From NCBI RefSeq assembly GCF_002915595.1, contig NZ_PQGG01000035.1, positions 1-64,000 of the forward strand: DNA of 64,000 nucleotides, written 5' to 3'. This DNA is from Zhongshania marina (GTDB lineage: Bacteria; Pseudomonadota; Gammaproteobacteria; Pseudomonadales; Spongiibacteraceae). Below, one piece after another: positions 16,497-25,106 of this stretch. A model generated the notes under the pieces. The model was not told where the DNA came from and made no database searches. It worked only from the letters and a program-made list of their open reading frames with translations. Every line of letters begins with the position of its first letter. The stretch's first letter is position 1. The position numbers and the translations under genes are program-made.

Positions 16497-17600
16497 ATGA
16501 AAATTACTGCTGCAGTGACTCGTGAAATTGGCGCTGACTTTACAATTGAAGATATTGAGTTAGAAGAGCCGCGTGACAATGAGGTTTTAGTTCGTATTGT
16601 TGGTGTAGGTGTTTGTCATACTGATATTGCCGCGCGTGATCAAGAGGTGCCAACCCAGTTACCCGCCGTATTGGGGCATGAAGGTTCTGGTGTCGTAGAA
16701 AAAGTCGGTAGCAACGTCACGTCGGTAAAACCTGGTGATCACGTTGTGTTGTCATATACCTTTTGTGAACAGTGTAAGCCCTGCGATCACGACCATATTA
16801 ATTACTGCCAAAGTTTTGCGCCGCTAAATTTTGTAGGCATGCGCGCCGATGGCAGCAGTGCATTAAGTAAAAATGGCGAGCGTGTTGCTGGTCATTTCTT
16901 TGGGCAGTCGTCTTTTGCGAGTTACGCGCTTGCCTATGAAAATAATGTTGTTAAGGTTCGCGACGACGCGCCGCTTGAGTTACTTGGTCCCTTGGGCTGC
17001 GGTATTCAAACCGGTGCGGGCACCATGATGCGTTCATTTGCTTGCGAAGCGGGTTCTGCTGCTGCGGTTGTCGGAGGAGGCGCAGTGGGTTTGAGCGCGG
17101 TTCTAGGTGCGGTAGTGCAGGGTTGTAATCCCATTGTTGTTGTTGAACCCCATGCGAATCGTCGTGAATTAGCTTTGTCATTGGGTGCAACACACGTTAT
17201 TGATCCTTTGAATGGCGAAGATGTAACTGAAAAACTACGTGAAATAAGCCCGAATGGTATTGATTACGCCTTAGATACCACTGGATTACAGTCTGCGATT
17301 ACCTCTGTTTATAACGCAATGGCTGCGGCTGGCACCATTGGTCTAGTTGGTGTACCAAAACCAGATAAGCCAGATGTAGAGTTTGGTGTATTGAATATGC
17401 TGCTGTGCGGCGTAAATATAAAAGGTATTTGTGAGGGTGATGCAATCCCGTCCGAATTTATTCCGGTCATGGTTGATCTGTTTATGGAGGGGAAATTCCC
17501 CTTCGATAAGCTGTGCCAAACCTTCGACTTTAAAGACATCAACGACGCTGTTGCCGCGCAGCACAAAGGTAGCTGTATTAAGGCAGTGTTGAAGGTTTAG
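16497..17600 (+). CDS. Zn-dependent alcohol dehydrogenase (aryl/allylic alcohol type)
   Basis: A 367-residue medium-chain dehydrogenase. The catalytic zinc site uses Cys40 (GVCHTD) and the GHEGSG motif with His61 and Glu62. The structural zinc is bound by Cys90, Cys93, Cys96 and Cys104 (FCEQCKPCDHDHINYC). VVGGGAVGLSAVLGAV is the NAD-binding loop. Length and motifs fit the XylB/geraniol dehydrogenase group, which oxidises benzyl-, cumic- or perillyl-type alcohols to aldehydes. It is the last gene of the three-gene operon, which ends at the terminator at 17631. Confidence 0.9.
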   Translation: MKITAAVTREIGADFTIEDIELEEPRDNEVLVRIVGVGVCHTDIAARDQEVPTQLPAVLGHEGSGVVEKVGSNVTSVKPGDHVVLSYTFCEQCKPCDHDHINYCQSFAPLNFVGMRADGSSALSKNGERVAGHFFGQSSFASYALAYENNVVKVRDDAPLELLGPLGCGIQTGAGTMMRSFACEAGSAAAVVGGGAVGLSAVLGAVVQGCNPIVVVEPHANRRELALSLGATHVIDPLNGEDVTEKLREISPNGIDYALDTTGLQSAITSVYNAMAAAGTIGLVGVPKPDKPDVEFGVLNMLLCGVNIKGICEGDAIPSEFIPVMVDLFMEGKFPFDKLCQTFDFKDINDAVAAQHKGSCIKAVLKV

Positions 17601-17630
17601 TCACGCCATAGCTCGGAGCTAGTTTTATCA

Positions 17631-17672
17631 GGCGATATGGAGTTTTAACTGCATAGCGCCTTTTTTATTTTG
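17631..17672 (+). terminator. Terminator of the alcohol-oxidation operon
   Basis: The stem GGCG-A-TATG pairs with CATA-G-CGCC (17631-17660) and is followed by TTTTTTATTTTG. Confidence 0.8.
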
Positions 17673-17769
17673 TAAATGCAAAAAGAGTTATCAGAAAGTT
17701 GTTATTAGTCGTTTTCTCGAGCGCGTAGTCAAATAATTAATAATATAAATACCAGCGGGAGGTGCCAGA

Positions 17770-18522
17770 ATGGAGTTAAGTTCTGACGTTTGTGGATTGG
17801 CTGCACAGGTCTTGGCGCGTTCAAAGGTAAGCAATTTATGCGTATTTTTGTATGACACCAAGCCGACAAAGCGCGCAGTTAGATTTTTGTATAACCAGGG
17901 CATGACTGATCGAGTACGCACAGAATACAGTAATCATCTGTGGTCCTATGATCCCTTTCTTCGCAATATTAATTCTTGTAGCGATGGCCGTTCTGCGCCG
18001 GGAACGCGGGTGCTGGAGCGCCGGCAATTAGAGGCTTCTGATCAGCAGCGCAGTTGCGAACCCTATTGGCGCTATATGGATTTAATTGGCTACCGAGAGA
18101 TTGTCGCCGCGACCCACTGTATTGCTCCGGGCTTGCACATGGTTGCAGGTGTTATGCGGCAGAACTGCATTCGGGGTGTGCATATCACAGCGAGTAGGGT
18201 GTCTGCGGATCTCGAAAATTTACTCACACAGTCGTCTGAAGATTATATCGCACAGCTAGTTCGCCAGCAGATGCATGCAGATCAAGTGGTATGGGCTGAT
18301 GATGCCAAAATATGCCATTCTGCCGCCACAGATGCCGTGTTGACTCCTAGAGAAACCCAGGTGGTGGAAGGGCTTCGCGGCGGGCACGGCAATAAGCAAA
18401 TTGCCGCCGCACTAGGTTTGTCTGAATACACAATAGAAAATCATTTAAAGCGTATTTATCGTAAGTTTCGAGTTCATAGTCGTACGTCTTTGCTCGCGAC
18501 CTTGGATTCGTCACTAAATTGA
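17770..18522 (+). CDS. LuxR-family transcriptional regulator, paralogue of the one at 2179
   Basis: A 250-residue protein with a C-terminal LuxR HTH: LTPRETQVVEGLRGGHGNKQIAAALGL then SEYTIENHLKRIYRKFRVHSRTSLLATL. The N-terminal half lacks a recognisable receiver domain and shares short stretches with the regulator at 2179-2946 (an LCVFLYD/IALMLYD-type start, a phrase about returning operators YSNHLWSYDPFL/YSKRICLHDPLL, and GYREIVAATH/GYRETAAYTH). That identifies the two as paralogues with the same domain plan. It begins after the terminator of the alcohol-oxidation operon and is transcribed alone; GGGAGG is upstream of the ATG. It marks the right border of the island. Confidence 0.85.
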   Translation: MELSSDVCGLAAQVLARSKVSNLCVFLYDTKPTKRAVRFLYNQGMTDRVRTEYSNHLWSYDPFLRNINSCSDGRSAPGTRVLERRQLEASDQQRSCEPYWRYMDLIGYREIVAATHCIAPGLHMVAGVMRQNCIRGVHITASRVSADLENLLTQSSEDYIAQLVRQQMHADQVVWADDAKICHSAATDAVLTPRETQVVEGLRGGHGNKQIAAALGLSEYTIENHLKRIYRKFRVHSRTSLLATLDSSLN

Positions 18523-18619
18523 GTTTTAAGGTTTGGCAATTTCTAGCTAGAAACTGTGCTTGATTTACGAATGATTCGCCCCAATAATCCGCGAACTGCG
18601 GACACTGTAATTAAACACC

Positions 18620-18991
18620 ATGCCCACCTCATCACTTAGTACAAAACTAGACAAGCGCACGGCGTCGCCAATGCTTGCCTGGCTTTTTGCACTTATTGGG
18701 ATGCTCGCCACGGGGGTAAACTTACAAGCCGCGGCACTGGATACCGACAGAAATTTTAATAAGCATGACTCATCTCAGATTTTTGTCTTTTCCAGCGGCA
18801 GCAATGCCATGCTTGTTTCTGAGCGTGATGACAATGATCATAGCTTTAGTACATCCAAAGCGAGTGTTTTTACTGGCAGCCAACCCAGTTGGCGCTTTAT
18901 TGGTCTGGTATCACCAACAGCCAATTGGGCACCCGCATTACAGGCGCTAGTTCACCTCCGGCCGCCGCTGCGCGCACCTCCGTTTAACTAA
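18620..18991 (+). CDS. Small hypothetical protein with an N-terminal membrane segment
   Basis: A 123-residue reading frame of unknown function. Residues 18-40 (MLAWLFALIGMLATGVNLQAAA) look like a signal peptide or anchor with a plausible AAA cleavage site. The rest is polar and ends in a proline-rich tail (LRPPLRAPPFN). I see no ribosome-binding site before the ATG. It lies 55 bp before the secDF gene on the same strand, so co-transcription is possible. I do not recognise a family and give only moderate weight to its being a gene. Confidence 0.45.
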   Translation: MPTSSLSTKLDKRTASPMLAWLFALIGMLATGVNLQAAALDTDRNFNKHDSSQIFVFSSGSNAMLVSERDDNDHSFSTSKASVFTGSQPSWRFIGLVSPTANWAPALQALVHLRPPLRAPPFN

Positions 18992-19046
18992 TCCTCCTCA
19001 ATTTTTGTATTTCGATTTTTATTTCATTAATTTGAAAGGATTATTC

Positions 19047-21563
19047 ATGCGATTCTTTAATACTCGGGCGGTAATTTATTTGCTGCTCATACTGCTTGGC
19101 TTATGCAGCGTGGTTCCTAACTTTTTGAATACGAACGCGCAAGCAAAGCTACCAGCGTGGTTTACGCACAACACCTTAAAACTGGGTTTAGACTTGCAGG
19201 GCGGCTCACATTTACTGATGAGCGCTGATACTGCTCCGCTTATAAATGGCGCGGTAGAGCGCGTTGCAGAACAAATAATAACGCAGTTGCGAGAAGGTAA
19301 AATCGCCTATGCAAAAGCGCAGCTTGAGGGCCCCCACTGGCAAGTAAGCCTGCGAGATGCTGACAATTTGCGAAAAGCCAAGGCACTGGCCACTGAGCAC
19401 AATAGGACAGCTACCGGCGTACGAATGTTTAAAGTCGCAGGCCAAGAAAACATCTTGAGTATCTCCCTAACGGAAGAATATATAGCGGAAATTAAGAAAG
19501 ACGCCCTAGACCGCAGTCTCGAAGTGCTTAGGCGGCGGCTCAATGAAACCGGCTTGGTTGAGCCCAGTATCAGCAAGCAAGGTGACGATGGCGTGCTAAT
19601 TCAAATGCCAGGTGTTAGCGATCCTGCGTATATTCGTCAATTATTGGGCACAACGGCGCAGATGTCTTTTCACTGGGTAGCGCGCCCGCAAAGCATAATA
19701 CCGACAATGACGGTGCTAAGCAGTCAAGACCAGCAAGCCTATACCTTAGAAAAACAAGTCGCCATGAAAGGCGAGCATATTAGTGACGCGAGTTTAGGCT
19801 TTCATCAAAACACTGGCGAGCCAATAGTCACCTTTGCACTCGACCATGTCGGCGCCAAACTCTTTGGCGAAATGACCCGCAATAACATTGGTAGGCCGCT
19901 GGCAGTTGTTCTTGATAACAAGGTGATTACAGCACCGGTAATACAAGGCGTTATTGGTGGTGGTCGCGGTGAAATAACCGGTAATTTTACATCCAGTGAA
20001 GCGAGTGATCTTGCTCTGCTACTCCGAGCCGGCGCGTTACCTGCGCCTTTGGCGGTTGTTGAAGAGCGCACTGTAGGCCCAGACCTTGGCAGCGATGCCA
20101 TTCAAATGGGTTTGTTCACCGGTGTATTAGGTGCCGCTTTGGTATTAGTATTTATGACGGTTATCTACCGAGGCTGGGGCTTAATTGCCTGCGCAAGTTT
20201 GACCATTAATATTGGTCTGATCTTCGGCATATTAAGCCTGCTAAGCGCAACGCTCACCCTGCCAGGCATAGCCGGTATTATTTTAACCATTGGTATGGCC
20301 GTTGATGCCAATATTCTTATTAACGAACGTATCCGCGAGGAATCGGCACGCGGCAAGCGCGCAATGGCCGCCATCAATGCCGGTTTTGATAAAGCCTATG
20401 CCACGATTATCGACGCCAATGTCACCACCCTTATCGCGGTTAGTCTGTTATTTATGTTCGGCAATGGCCCTATTCGCGGTTTTGCGGTGACAATTGCCAT
20501 TGGCTTAGTTACGTCCATGTTTAGTTCTATCGCGGTGACTCGCGTATTGATTAAATGGCATATACGTAAGCGCCAAAGAGATGTGTTGTCTTTCTCTGGT
20601 TTTGCCATGCTGGATCGGCTTAGTAAGCGCAATACAAACTTCCTCGGCGGGCGGTTTATGGGCTTGGCTTTGTCCGCAATATTGTCGCTGGGTTCAGTGG
20701 CGCTATTTATTGGGGGCGGTTTAAATTATGGCGTCGACTTCACTGGTGGAACCTTGGTGAATGTGAAAACGGAGCAGCTCTCGGTGCAGGGTTTGCGTAG
20801 TAATCTGCTGGCCCATGACTTTGATCGTGTGACGATTCAGGAGTTTGGCGACGCGGGTCAATTTTTGGTTCGGCTCCCCGCGCAAAGCGGCGATAAGCAG
20901 TTAAGCGCTAACGAAATTGACTCGCTAAAAGCCGCCATTCTCAGCGAAGACGCTACGGCGAGCTTTCCGCGGGTGGATATGGTGGGTCCCAAAATCAGCG
21001 GCGGCTTTGCCGACGCCTCCATACTTGCCGTGCTATTAGCTGCGGCGGGGATGCTGGTGTATTTATGGATTCGATACGAGTCACATTTCGCCACCGCAGC
21101 CATCGCCACTATTGGTTTAGACATCACCAAAACCATTGGCTTTTTTGCTTTAACGGGCCTGGAGTTCAACCTAACCGCCGTTGCCGCGTTGCTCGCGCTT
21201 ATTGGCTATTCAATTAATGACAAAGTGGTTGTGTTTGATCGGGTGCGAGAGGGGCTGCGCGCCAATCCCGATGCGCCGCTGCTACGTGTTCTAAACGAAA
21301 GTATTTCCTCAACCTTGACGCGCACACTATTTACATCGGCAACCACTTTATTAGCTATACTGCCAATGGCTGTGGCCGGCGGTGATGCGGTATCGAGCTT
21401 TGCCAAGCCCATGCTATTCGGCATTATTGTTGGCACAAGCTCGTCAATTTTTATTGCCTCGCCAATCTTGTATTTTCTGGGTGTATGGCGCGAGCAAAAA
21501 GGCTTGAAACAGCTTAGGCCTAGCGCCGAGGAAGTTCGGGAATCCTTAGCACTTATGCCTTAA
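19047..21563 (+). CDS. secDF: Protein translocase SecDF, fused form
   Basis: An 838-residue inner-membrane RND-type protein that uses the proton or sodium gradient to help pull secreted proteins through SecYEG. The first membrane segment (residues 7-24) is followed by GLDLQGGSHLLM, the large periplasmic P1 domain, and a membrane block containing GMAVDANILINERIREE. The SecF half starts near residue 525 and contains GVDFTGGTLVNV and NDKVVVFDRVREG. SecD and SecF are normally separate genes behind yajC in gammaproteobacteria. Here they are fused, without yajC or tgt nearby, so this is probably a second copy. I chose ATG 19047 because AAGGA lies six bases before it; an upstream TTG would add a poor 14-residue extension. 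Confidence 0.92.
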   Translation: MRFFNTRAVIYLLLILLGLCSVVPNFLNTNAQAKLPAWFTHNTLKLGLDLQGGSHLLMSADTAPLINGAVERVAEQIITQLREGKIAYAKAQLEGPHWQVSLRDADNLRKAKALATEHNRTATGVRMFKVAGQENILSISLTEEYIAEIKKDALDRSLEVLRRRLNETGLVEPSISKQGDDGVLIQMPGVSDPAYIRQLLGTTAQMSFHWVARPQSIIPTMTVLSSQDQQAYTLEKQVAMKGEHISDASLGFHQNTGEPIVTFALDHVGAKLFGEMTRNNIGRPLAVVLDNKVITAPVIQGVIGGGRGEITGNFTSSEASDLALLLRAGALPAPLAVVEERTVGPDLGSDAIQMGLFTGVLGAALVLVFMTVIYRGWGLIACASLTINIGLIFGILSLLSATLTLPGIAGIILTIGMAVDANILINERIREESARGKRAMAAINAGFDKAYATIIDANVTTLIAVSLLFMFGNGPIRGFAVTIAIGLVTSMFSSIAVTRVLIKWHIRKRQRDVLSFSGFAMLDRLSKRNTNFLGGRFMGLALSAILSLGSVALFIGGGLNYGVDFTGGTLVNVKTEQLSVQGLRSNLLAHDFDRVTIQEFGDAGQFLVRLPAQSGDKQLSANEIDSLKAAILSEDATASFPRVDMVGPKISGGFADASILAVLLAAAGMLVYLWIRYESHFATAAIATIGLDITKTIGFFALTGLEFNLTAVAALLALIGYSINDKVVVFDRVREGLRANPDAPLLRVLNESISSTLTRTLFTSATTLLAILPMAVAGGDAVSSFAKPMLFGIIVGTSSSIFIASPILYFLGVWREQKGLKQLRPSAEEVRESLALMP

Positions 21564-21572
21564 CGTGGATAA

Positions 21573-21599
21573 AGTCACACGGATTAGGTCTGTGTGACT
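21573..21599 (+). terminator. Hairpin after secDF
   Basis: Perfect arms AGTCACAC and GTGTGACT flank an 11-nt loop, 10 bp after the stop codon. Only a short T-run follows, so it is a weak terminator candidate. Confidence 0.5.
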
Positions 21600-21687
21600 G
21601 TTTGCCTGCGATATGGCTTTTAACTACATACGTCACGATAAAGATTCATCAACGTAACCCTTACTCATTTATAGGTAGTATAAGAAT

Positions 21688-22659
21688 ATGACACTTGCAC
21701 TGATGGCCGTTCTTGGTGGATTCGTGCTGCTAATTTGGAGCGCAGACCGCTTTGTAGAAGGCGCTGCCGCTACCGCTAAATATATGGGTATGCCTACCTT
21801 ACTGATTGGTATGGTGGTTGTCGGTTTTGGTACATCGGCGCCCGAGATGGTGGTTTCGGCAATGGCGTCGTTCGACGGCAATCCAGACCTCGCGCTAGGC
21901 AATGCGATTGGATCAAACATAGTTAATATTGGCCTGATTCTTGGAATTACCGCATTAATATCGCCGATCACGGTGCACTCCAATATCGTGCGCAAGGAGC
22001 TGCCACTACTCACACTGATTGGCGGCTTGGTCGGCTATATATTGTGGGATGGCGCCCTCACTCGCTTAGAATCGATTTTGCTCTTGGCAGGGTTTATTGC
22101 GCTTGTTAGCTGGACGATATTTGTGGCGATGCGCAGTCGAGGCGATCACTTAGAAACTGAAACGGATGAGTTACTCGCCGCGCAAGCGATGTCATTACAA
22201 AAAGCACTGTTGTACTTGGTGCTGGGTTTAGTAGTGCTGATTATTAGTTCACGTATTTTGGTATGGGGTGCAGTTACCATAGCCCAATTGCTGGGAGTGA
22301 GTGATTTAATAATTGGCCTAACGATTGTTGCCTTTGGTACCTCGCTCCCCGAACTAGCGGCTTCCATTATTGCCGTTCGTCGCGGTGAGCACGATATCGC
22401 CATTGGTAATGTCGTCGGCTCTAATATGTTCAATTTACTGGCGGTCATTGGCATAGCGGGCGTTATTAATCCTATCAGCGCATTTCCTGTCGAGATTATT
22501 AATCGTGATTGGACAGCGATGATGCTGATGACCATTGCTTTGTTTGTCATGACGTTCGGATTTAAAAAAATCAGGCAGCTCAATCGACTCAGCGGTGGAA
22601 TTCTGTTGATTTCATTTGTGGCCTACAACGCGTGGTTGCTAGTCTCGGTCATGAGTTAG
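21688..22659 (+). CDS. yrbG: Calcium/sodium antiporter, CaCA family
   Basis: A 323-residue polytopic inner-membrane exchanger of the YrbG type, built as an inverted repeat of about five helices each. The two alpha repeats are visible as GFGTSAPEMVVSAMAS with GNAIGSNIVNIGLILGI, and AFGTSLPELAASIIAV with GNVVGSNMFNLLAVIGIAG. Their Glu and Asn residues coordinate cations. It exchanges Ca2+ for Na+ across the inner membrane. A polar loop near residues 150-170 separates the halves. Its location next to a SecDF fusion may be a small ion-linked membrane group but no operon can be shown. Confidence 0.9.
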   Translation: MTLALMAVLGGFVLLIWSADRFVEGAAATAKYMGMPTLLIGMVVVGFGTSAPEMVVSAMASFDGNPDLALGNAIGSNIVNIGLILGITALISPITVHSNIVRKELPLLTLIGGLVGYILWDGALTRLESILLLAGFIALVSWTIFVAMRSRGDHLETETDELLAAQAMSLQKALLYLVLGLVVLIISSRILVWGAVTIAQLLGVSDLIIGLTIVAFGTSLPELAASIIAVRRGEHDIAIGNVVGSNMFNLLAVIGIAGVINPISAFPVEIINRDWTAMMLMTIALFVMTFGFKKIRQLNRLSGGILLISFVAYNAWLLVSVMS

Positions 22660-22902
22660 TTAACTCATTGAAATTTATACAAAACGCGATATGATCAAGG
22701 GAAAGGATTGTTTGACAGAAATAAAGGGAATTAGTCTTCGTTTGTCCGGCGCTTGCTAATGGCGATGCCGCCAACTAATTGAATCCCCTATAAATAATCA
22801 ATCAATGTTAAAGCCCACTCCTTGATACGGGGCCAAAGCGATACATGGCCTGAGTCGTTATAACAACTGTTAAATTTCAAGGAAAGCGTTATTGACATTT
22901 CA

Positions 22903-23202
22903 ATGAGTGATGTTATTGCAATTATTGCGGTGTTAGTAGCAGCGCCCTCGGCACTTTATGCTCGCTGGTCTGTTAAGGAAGCGAGAAAAGCGAATGATAT
23001 TGGTAGGTTGAATGCGTTGCTCGCGTTTCGTGCACACTATCTTGAGCTAATGGCCCAAAATGGGCGAATTGCTGAACAACTCAAAGGTATGCAGGGGGCA
23101 GAGAAAGCATTTGAGGCATACGCTGAGCTTGACTCAAAGTTGCGTGAAGTAAACCGAGAAATCAATTGTTATCACGGGAAAGTTGTTGCATCAGAAATTT
23201 AA
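22903..23202 (+). CDS. Small hypothetical protein with an N-terminal membrane anchor
   Basis: A 99-residue protein of unknown function. Residues 3-24 (DVIAIIAVLVAAPSALYARWSV) form one hydrophobic helix; the remainder is charged and probably helical or coiled-coil (KEARKANDIGRLNALLAFRAHYLEL). The ATG at 22903 has a purine-rich AAGGAAAG only 15-20 bases upstream, so an earlier non-ATG start is possible. The 240-bp gap before it holds no other feature I can support. It precedes a toxin-antitoxin pair but is not obviously part of it. Confidence 0.5.
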   Translation: MSDVIAIIAVLVAAPSALYARWSVKEARKANDIGRLNALLAFRAHYLELMAQNGRIAEQLKGMQGAEKAFEAYAELDSKLREVNREINCYHGKVVASEI

Positions 23203-23345
23203 CAATACGCTTAAGTTCGTTCCCAGCCTGGAGGCCGTCCACCGGATACCCTTGTCAGGGCACCGCTTAGCTAGGCGCTATGCGTCTTGACCACCCTGAT
23301 CGATAGCGGTATCGTAATACTAGACCCTTATCGATAGGTGCCGCC

Positions 23346-23552
23346 ATGACCTCAGTAACTGTTTCTCCCAAATATCAGATTGTTATTCCTAAAGAAATTC
23401 GTGAATCCATGGGGATTGTGTCTGGGCAAAAGGTCCAAATTACATCGTACCAGGGGCGAATTGAGGTTATTCCTCTCAAGCCGATGAAGGAGATGAGAGG
23501 CTTTCTGGAAGGAATTGATACTACGGTTCTTAGGGAAGAAGACCGGGCATGA
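23346..23552 (+). CDS. vapB: VapB-type antitoxin, AbrB/MazE fold
   Basis: A 68-residue swapped-hairpin DNA-binding antitoxin. VTVSPKYQIVIPKEIRESMGIVSGQKVQI is the AbrB domain, and the C-terminal part (MRGFLEGIDTTVLREEDRA) should wrap the toxin. The gene overlaps the toxin start by four bases (ATGA), which implies translational coupling. It should repress its own promoter together with the toxin. Confidence 0.88.
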   Translation: MTSVTVSPKYQIVIPKEIRESMGIVSGQKVQITSYQGRIEVIPLKPMKEMRGFLEGIDTTVLREEDRA

Positions 23553-23929
23553 ATGTCGTAGATTCGTCAGCTTGGTTGTCGTATTTTGCCGGCGATGGTA
23601 ATTCTGCGGTTTTCGCGGAACCCATTGAAAAGCTATCAGAGCTGCTGGTGCCAAGCATCACAATCACTGAGGTTTTTAAGAACGTATTGCGCCAACGAGG
23701 GGAAGAAGCTGCGCTGATTGTCACTGCTCATATGGAGCAGGGTAAGGTAGTTCCGCTGGGTTCGGAGCTTGCCAAGGATGCAGCTAAATTTGGCGTTCTC
23801 CATAAGTTACCGCTAGCTGATAGTATTATTTTTGCCACTGCTCACAAGTTCTCCGCGGCTATCTGGACTCAAGATAGCGATTTCGAAGGGCTGGCGAATG
23901 TCAAATATATTTCCAAGAAACGCACATAA
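23549..23929 (+). CDS. vapC: VapC-type PIN-domain ribonuclease toxin
   Basis: A 126-residue PIN-domain RNase that stops translation by cutting RNA, typically tRNA or rRNA. The acidic metal-binding residues are visible: Asp5 (NVVDSSAW), Glu in TITEVFKNV, Asp in LPLADSIIFATA, and Asp in TQDSDFEGL. Length and motifs are normal, so the module is probably active. It follows its antitoxin directly. The second VapBC in this window (56673-57253) uses a different antitoxin fold, so the two are independent. Confidence 0.9.
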   Translation: MNVVDSSAWLSYFAGDGNSAVFAEPIEKLSELLVPSITITEVFKNVLRQRGEEAALIVTAHMEQGKVVPLGSELAKDAAKFGVLHKLPLADSIIFATAHKFSAAIWTQDSDFEGLANVKYISKKRT

Positions 23930-24111
23930 CTATCACGGGTATGCGACGCCAAAAAGGCGGCGCGCCAGCTATAGGCGTGACGCGTAATTTGACGAGTTGT
24001 TCCGGCTGCCGTCTGATAATAAGCTCAAGCGCACTGTGTTGAAGTTGAGTTCAGTTATCACAGCTGCGTTATGAGGACGTGCCATAAATAGGAATACCAA
24101 AGGGTGCCAGC

Positions 24112-24735
24112 ATGGAATTTACTAATAAACGAACTGTTCAAATTACATCGTATTTGCTGCTGGCGCTGGCAGCTACGCAGGCATGTTATACCATTCTTCA
24201 CCTCGCTGAGCTTAGCGTTCCGCGGCAGTTATTATGGGGGGTGGAGTGTTTTCTTTTCACCATTCTAACGGCGTTTGCCGGCGCCGCGATGGTGCAGGCT
24301 AAAAGCTATCATGTGGGGTGGTCTGCCATTGCCTTCAGTGCGGTACTCAATGTTGTGCAAGTTAGCATTGGTCTTACTTTGTTCGGGCCATTTCGTGAAG
24401 CGGCGAGTCAACTCGAGGCACTTGGTCCTTTAGCAGGTGGAGTCGTAGCCTTGTCTTTTATGATCTATTACGCAGCAAAGCTCTTGTTAGGCTTTACTGC
24501 ACTCATTTTCGGTGTCGCAAAGATGGCGGGAGGGGGCAAGGCTTTGGGAGGCTTGACTGCAATGCTTGGCGTTGTTGCCATGTTCGCCAATGCGATTCTG
24601 ATTGTGTTTGGGCGTGACGCGTTTCTACCCTCCGGCGTTGCTGGGGGATCGGGTGTCTTCGCGACCTTGCTTCTGGCGCTCTGCTTGACGAGTGTTGTCC
24701 GAGAAGACCCTGACGCGCTCAAGAAGAGTTCGTGA
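24112..24735 (+). CDS. Hypothetical multipass membrane protein
   Basis: A 207-residue protein with about six hydrophobic helices (around residues 10-28, 38-58, 68-90, 102-135, 139-163 and 178-198) and a polar C-terminal tail (VREDPDALKKSS). AGGGTG precedes the ATG at good spacing, and a hairpin follows the gene, so it is probably a real single-gene unit. I do not recognise its family, and no catalytic or transport motif is visible. Confidence 0.7.
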   Translation: MEFTNKRTVQITSYLLLALAATQACYTILHLAELSVPRQLLWGVECFLFTILTAFAGAAMVQAKSYHVGWSAIAFSAVLNVVQVSIGLTLFGPFREAASQLEALGPLAGGVVALSFMIYYAAKLLLGFTALIFGVAKMAGGGKALGGLTAMLGVVAMFANAILIVFGRDAFLPSGVAGGSGVFATLLLALCLTSVVREDPDALKKSS

Positions 24736-24744
24736 CGCAAGCGC

Positions 24745-24766
24745 ACACCTTGTTTGAGCAAGGTGT
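24745..24766 (+). terminator. Terminator hairpin after the membrane-protein gene
   Basis: Perfect 8-bp arms ACACCTTG and CAAGGTGT surround a 6-nt loop. A T-rich stretch (TTGATTTT) follows after a few bases. Confidence 0.55.
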
Positions 24767-25106
24767 TGAGTTGATTTTGCACACTTGGTGACTAGTCATA
24801 GTCGCAAGACCACATTAGGCCTATGTGTGAGCTTCCGTCTAACAAGCTCAATTTCATTACGGCCGCAAAGGGCGGGGCCTTCAGATGGTAGACCCTCGTC
24901 GCTCAGCGCGGGGGTGGAGTAATGCCGCTGTTCAATAAATCAGATTATTTAACTAAATTTGTAAGCTCTTTCCTTTGAGTAGGCTGTGCATGCCAATCTT
25001 GCTTAGCTGAAATCAGTCCATTGTCGTTAATTCTCCTATTGGTATTCTGAATGTTAGCCATCGTCCTTGACGGTGTGATCAGAATAATTGAATTAGGAAA
25101 GAGCTA
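24767..25106. other. Intergenic region with a spaced inverted repeat
   Basis: I see no gene here. TATTCTGA (25043-25050) and TCAGAATA (25079-25086) form a perfect inverted repeat with half-sites 28 bp apart, 20 bp before the next start codon. This could be a looping operator pair for the following operon. The first 200 bp hold nothing I can support. Confidence 0.35.

Noticed and set aside
22840-24075. Possible integron cassettes: small genes and a toxin-antitoxin pair separated by palindromic sequence (e.g. TGATAA/TTATCA at 24014-24060)
   Set aside because: No pair of core sites with the GTTRRRY/RYYYAAC pattern and spacing could be found, and there is no integrase; the palindromes fit ordinary hairpins.
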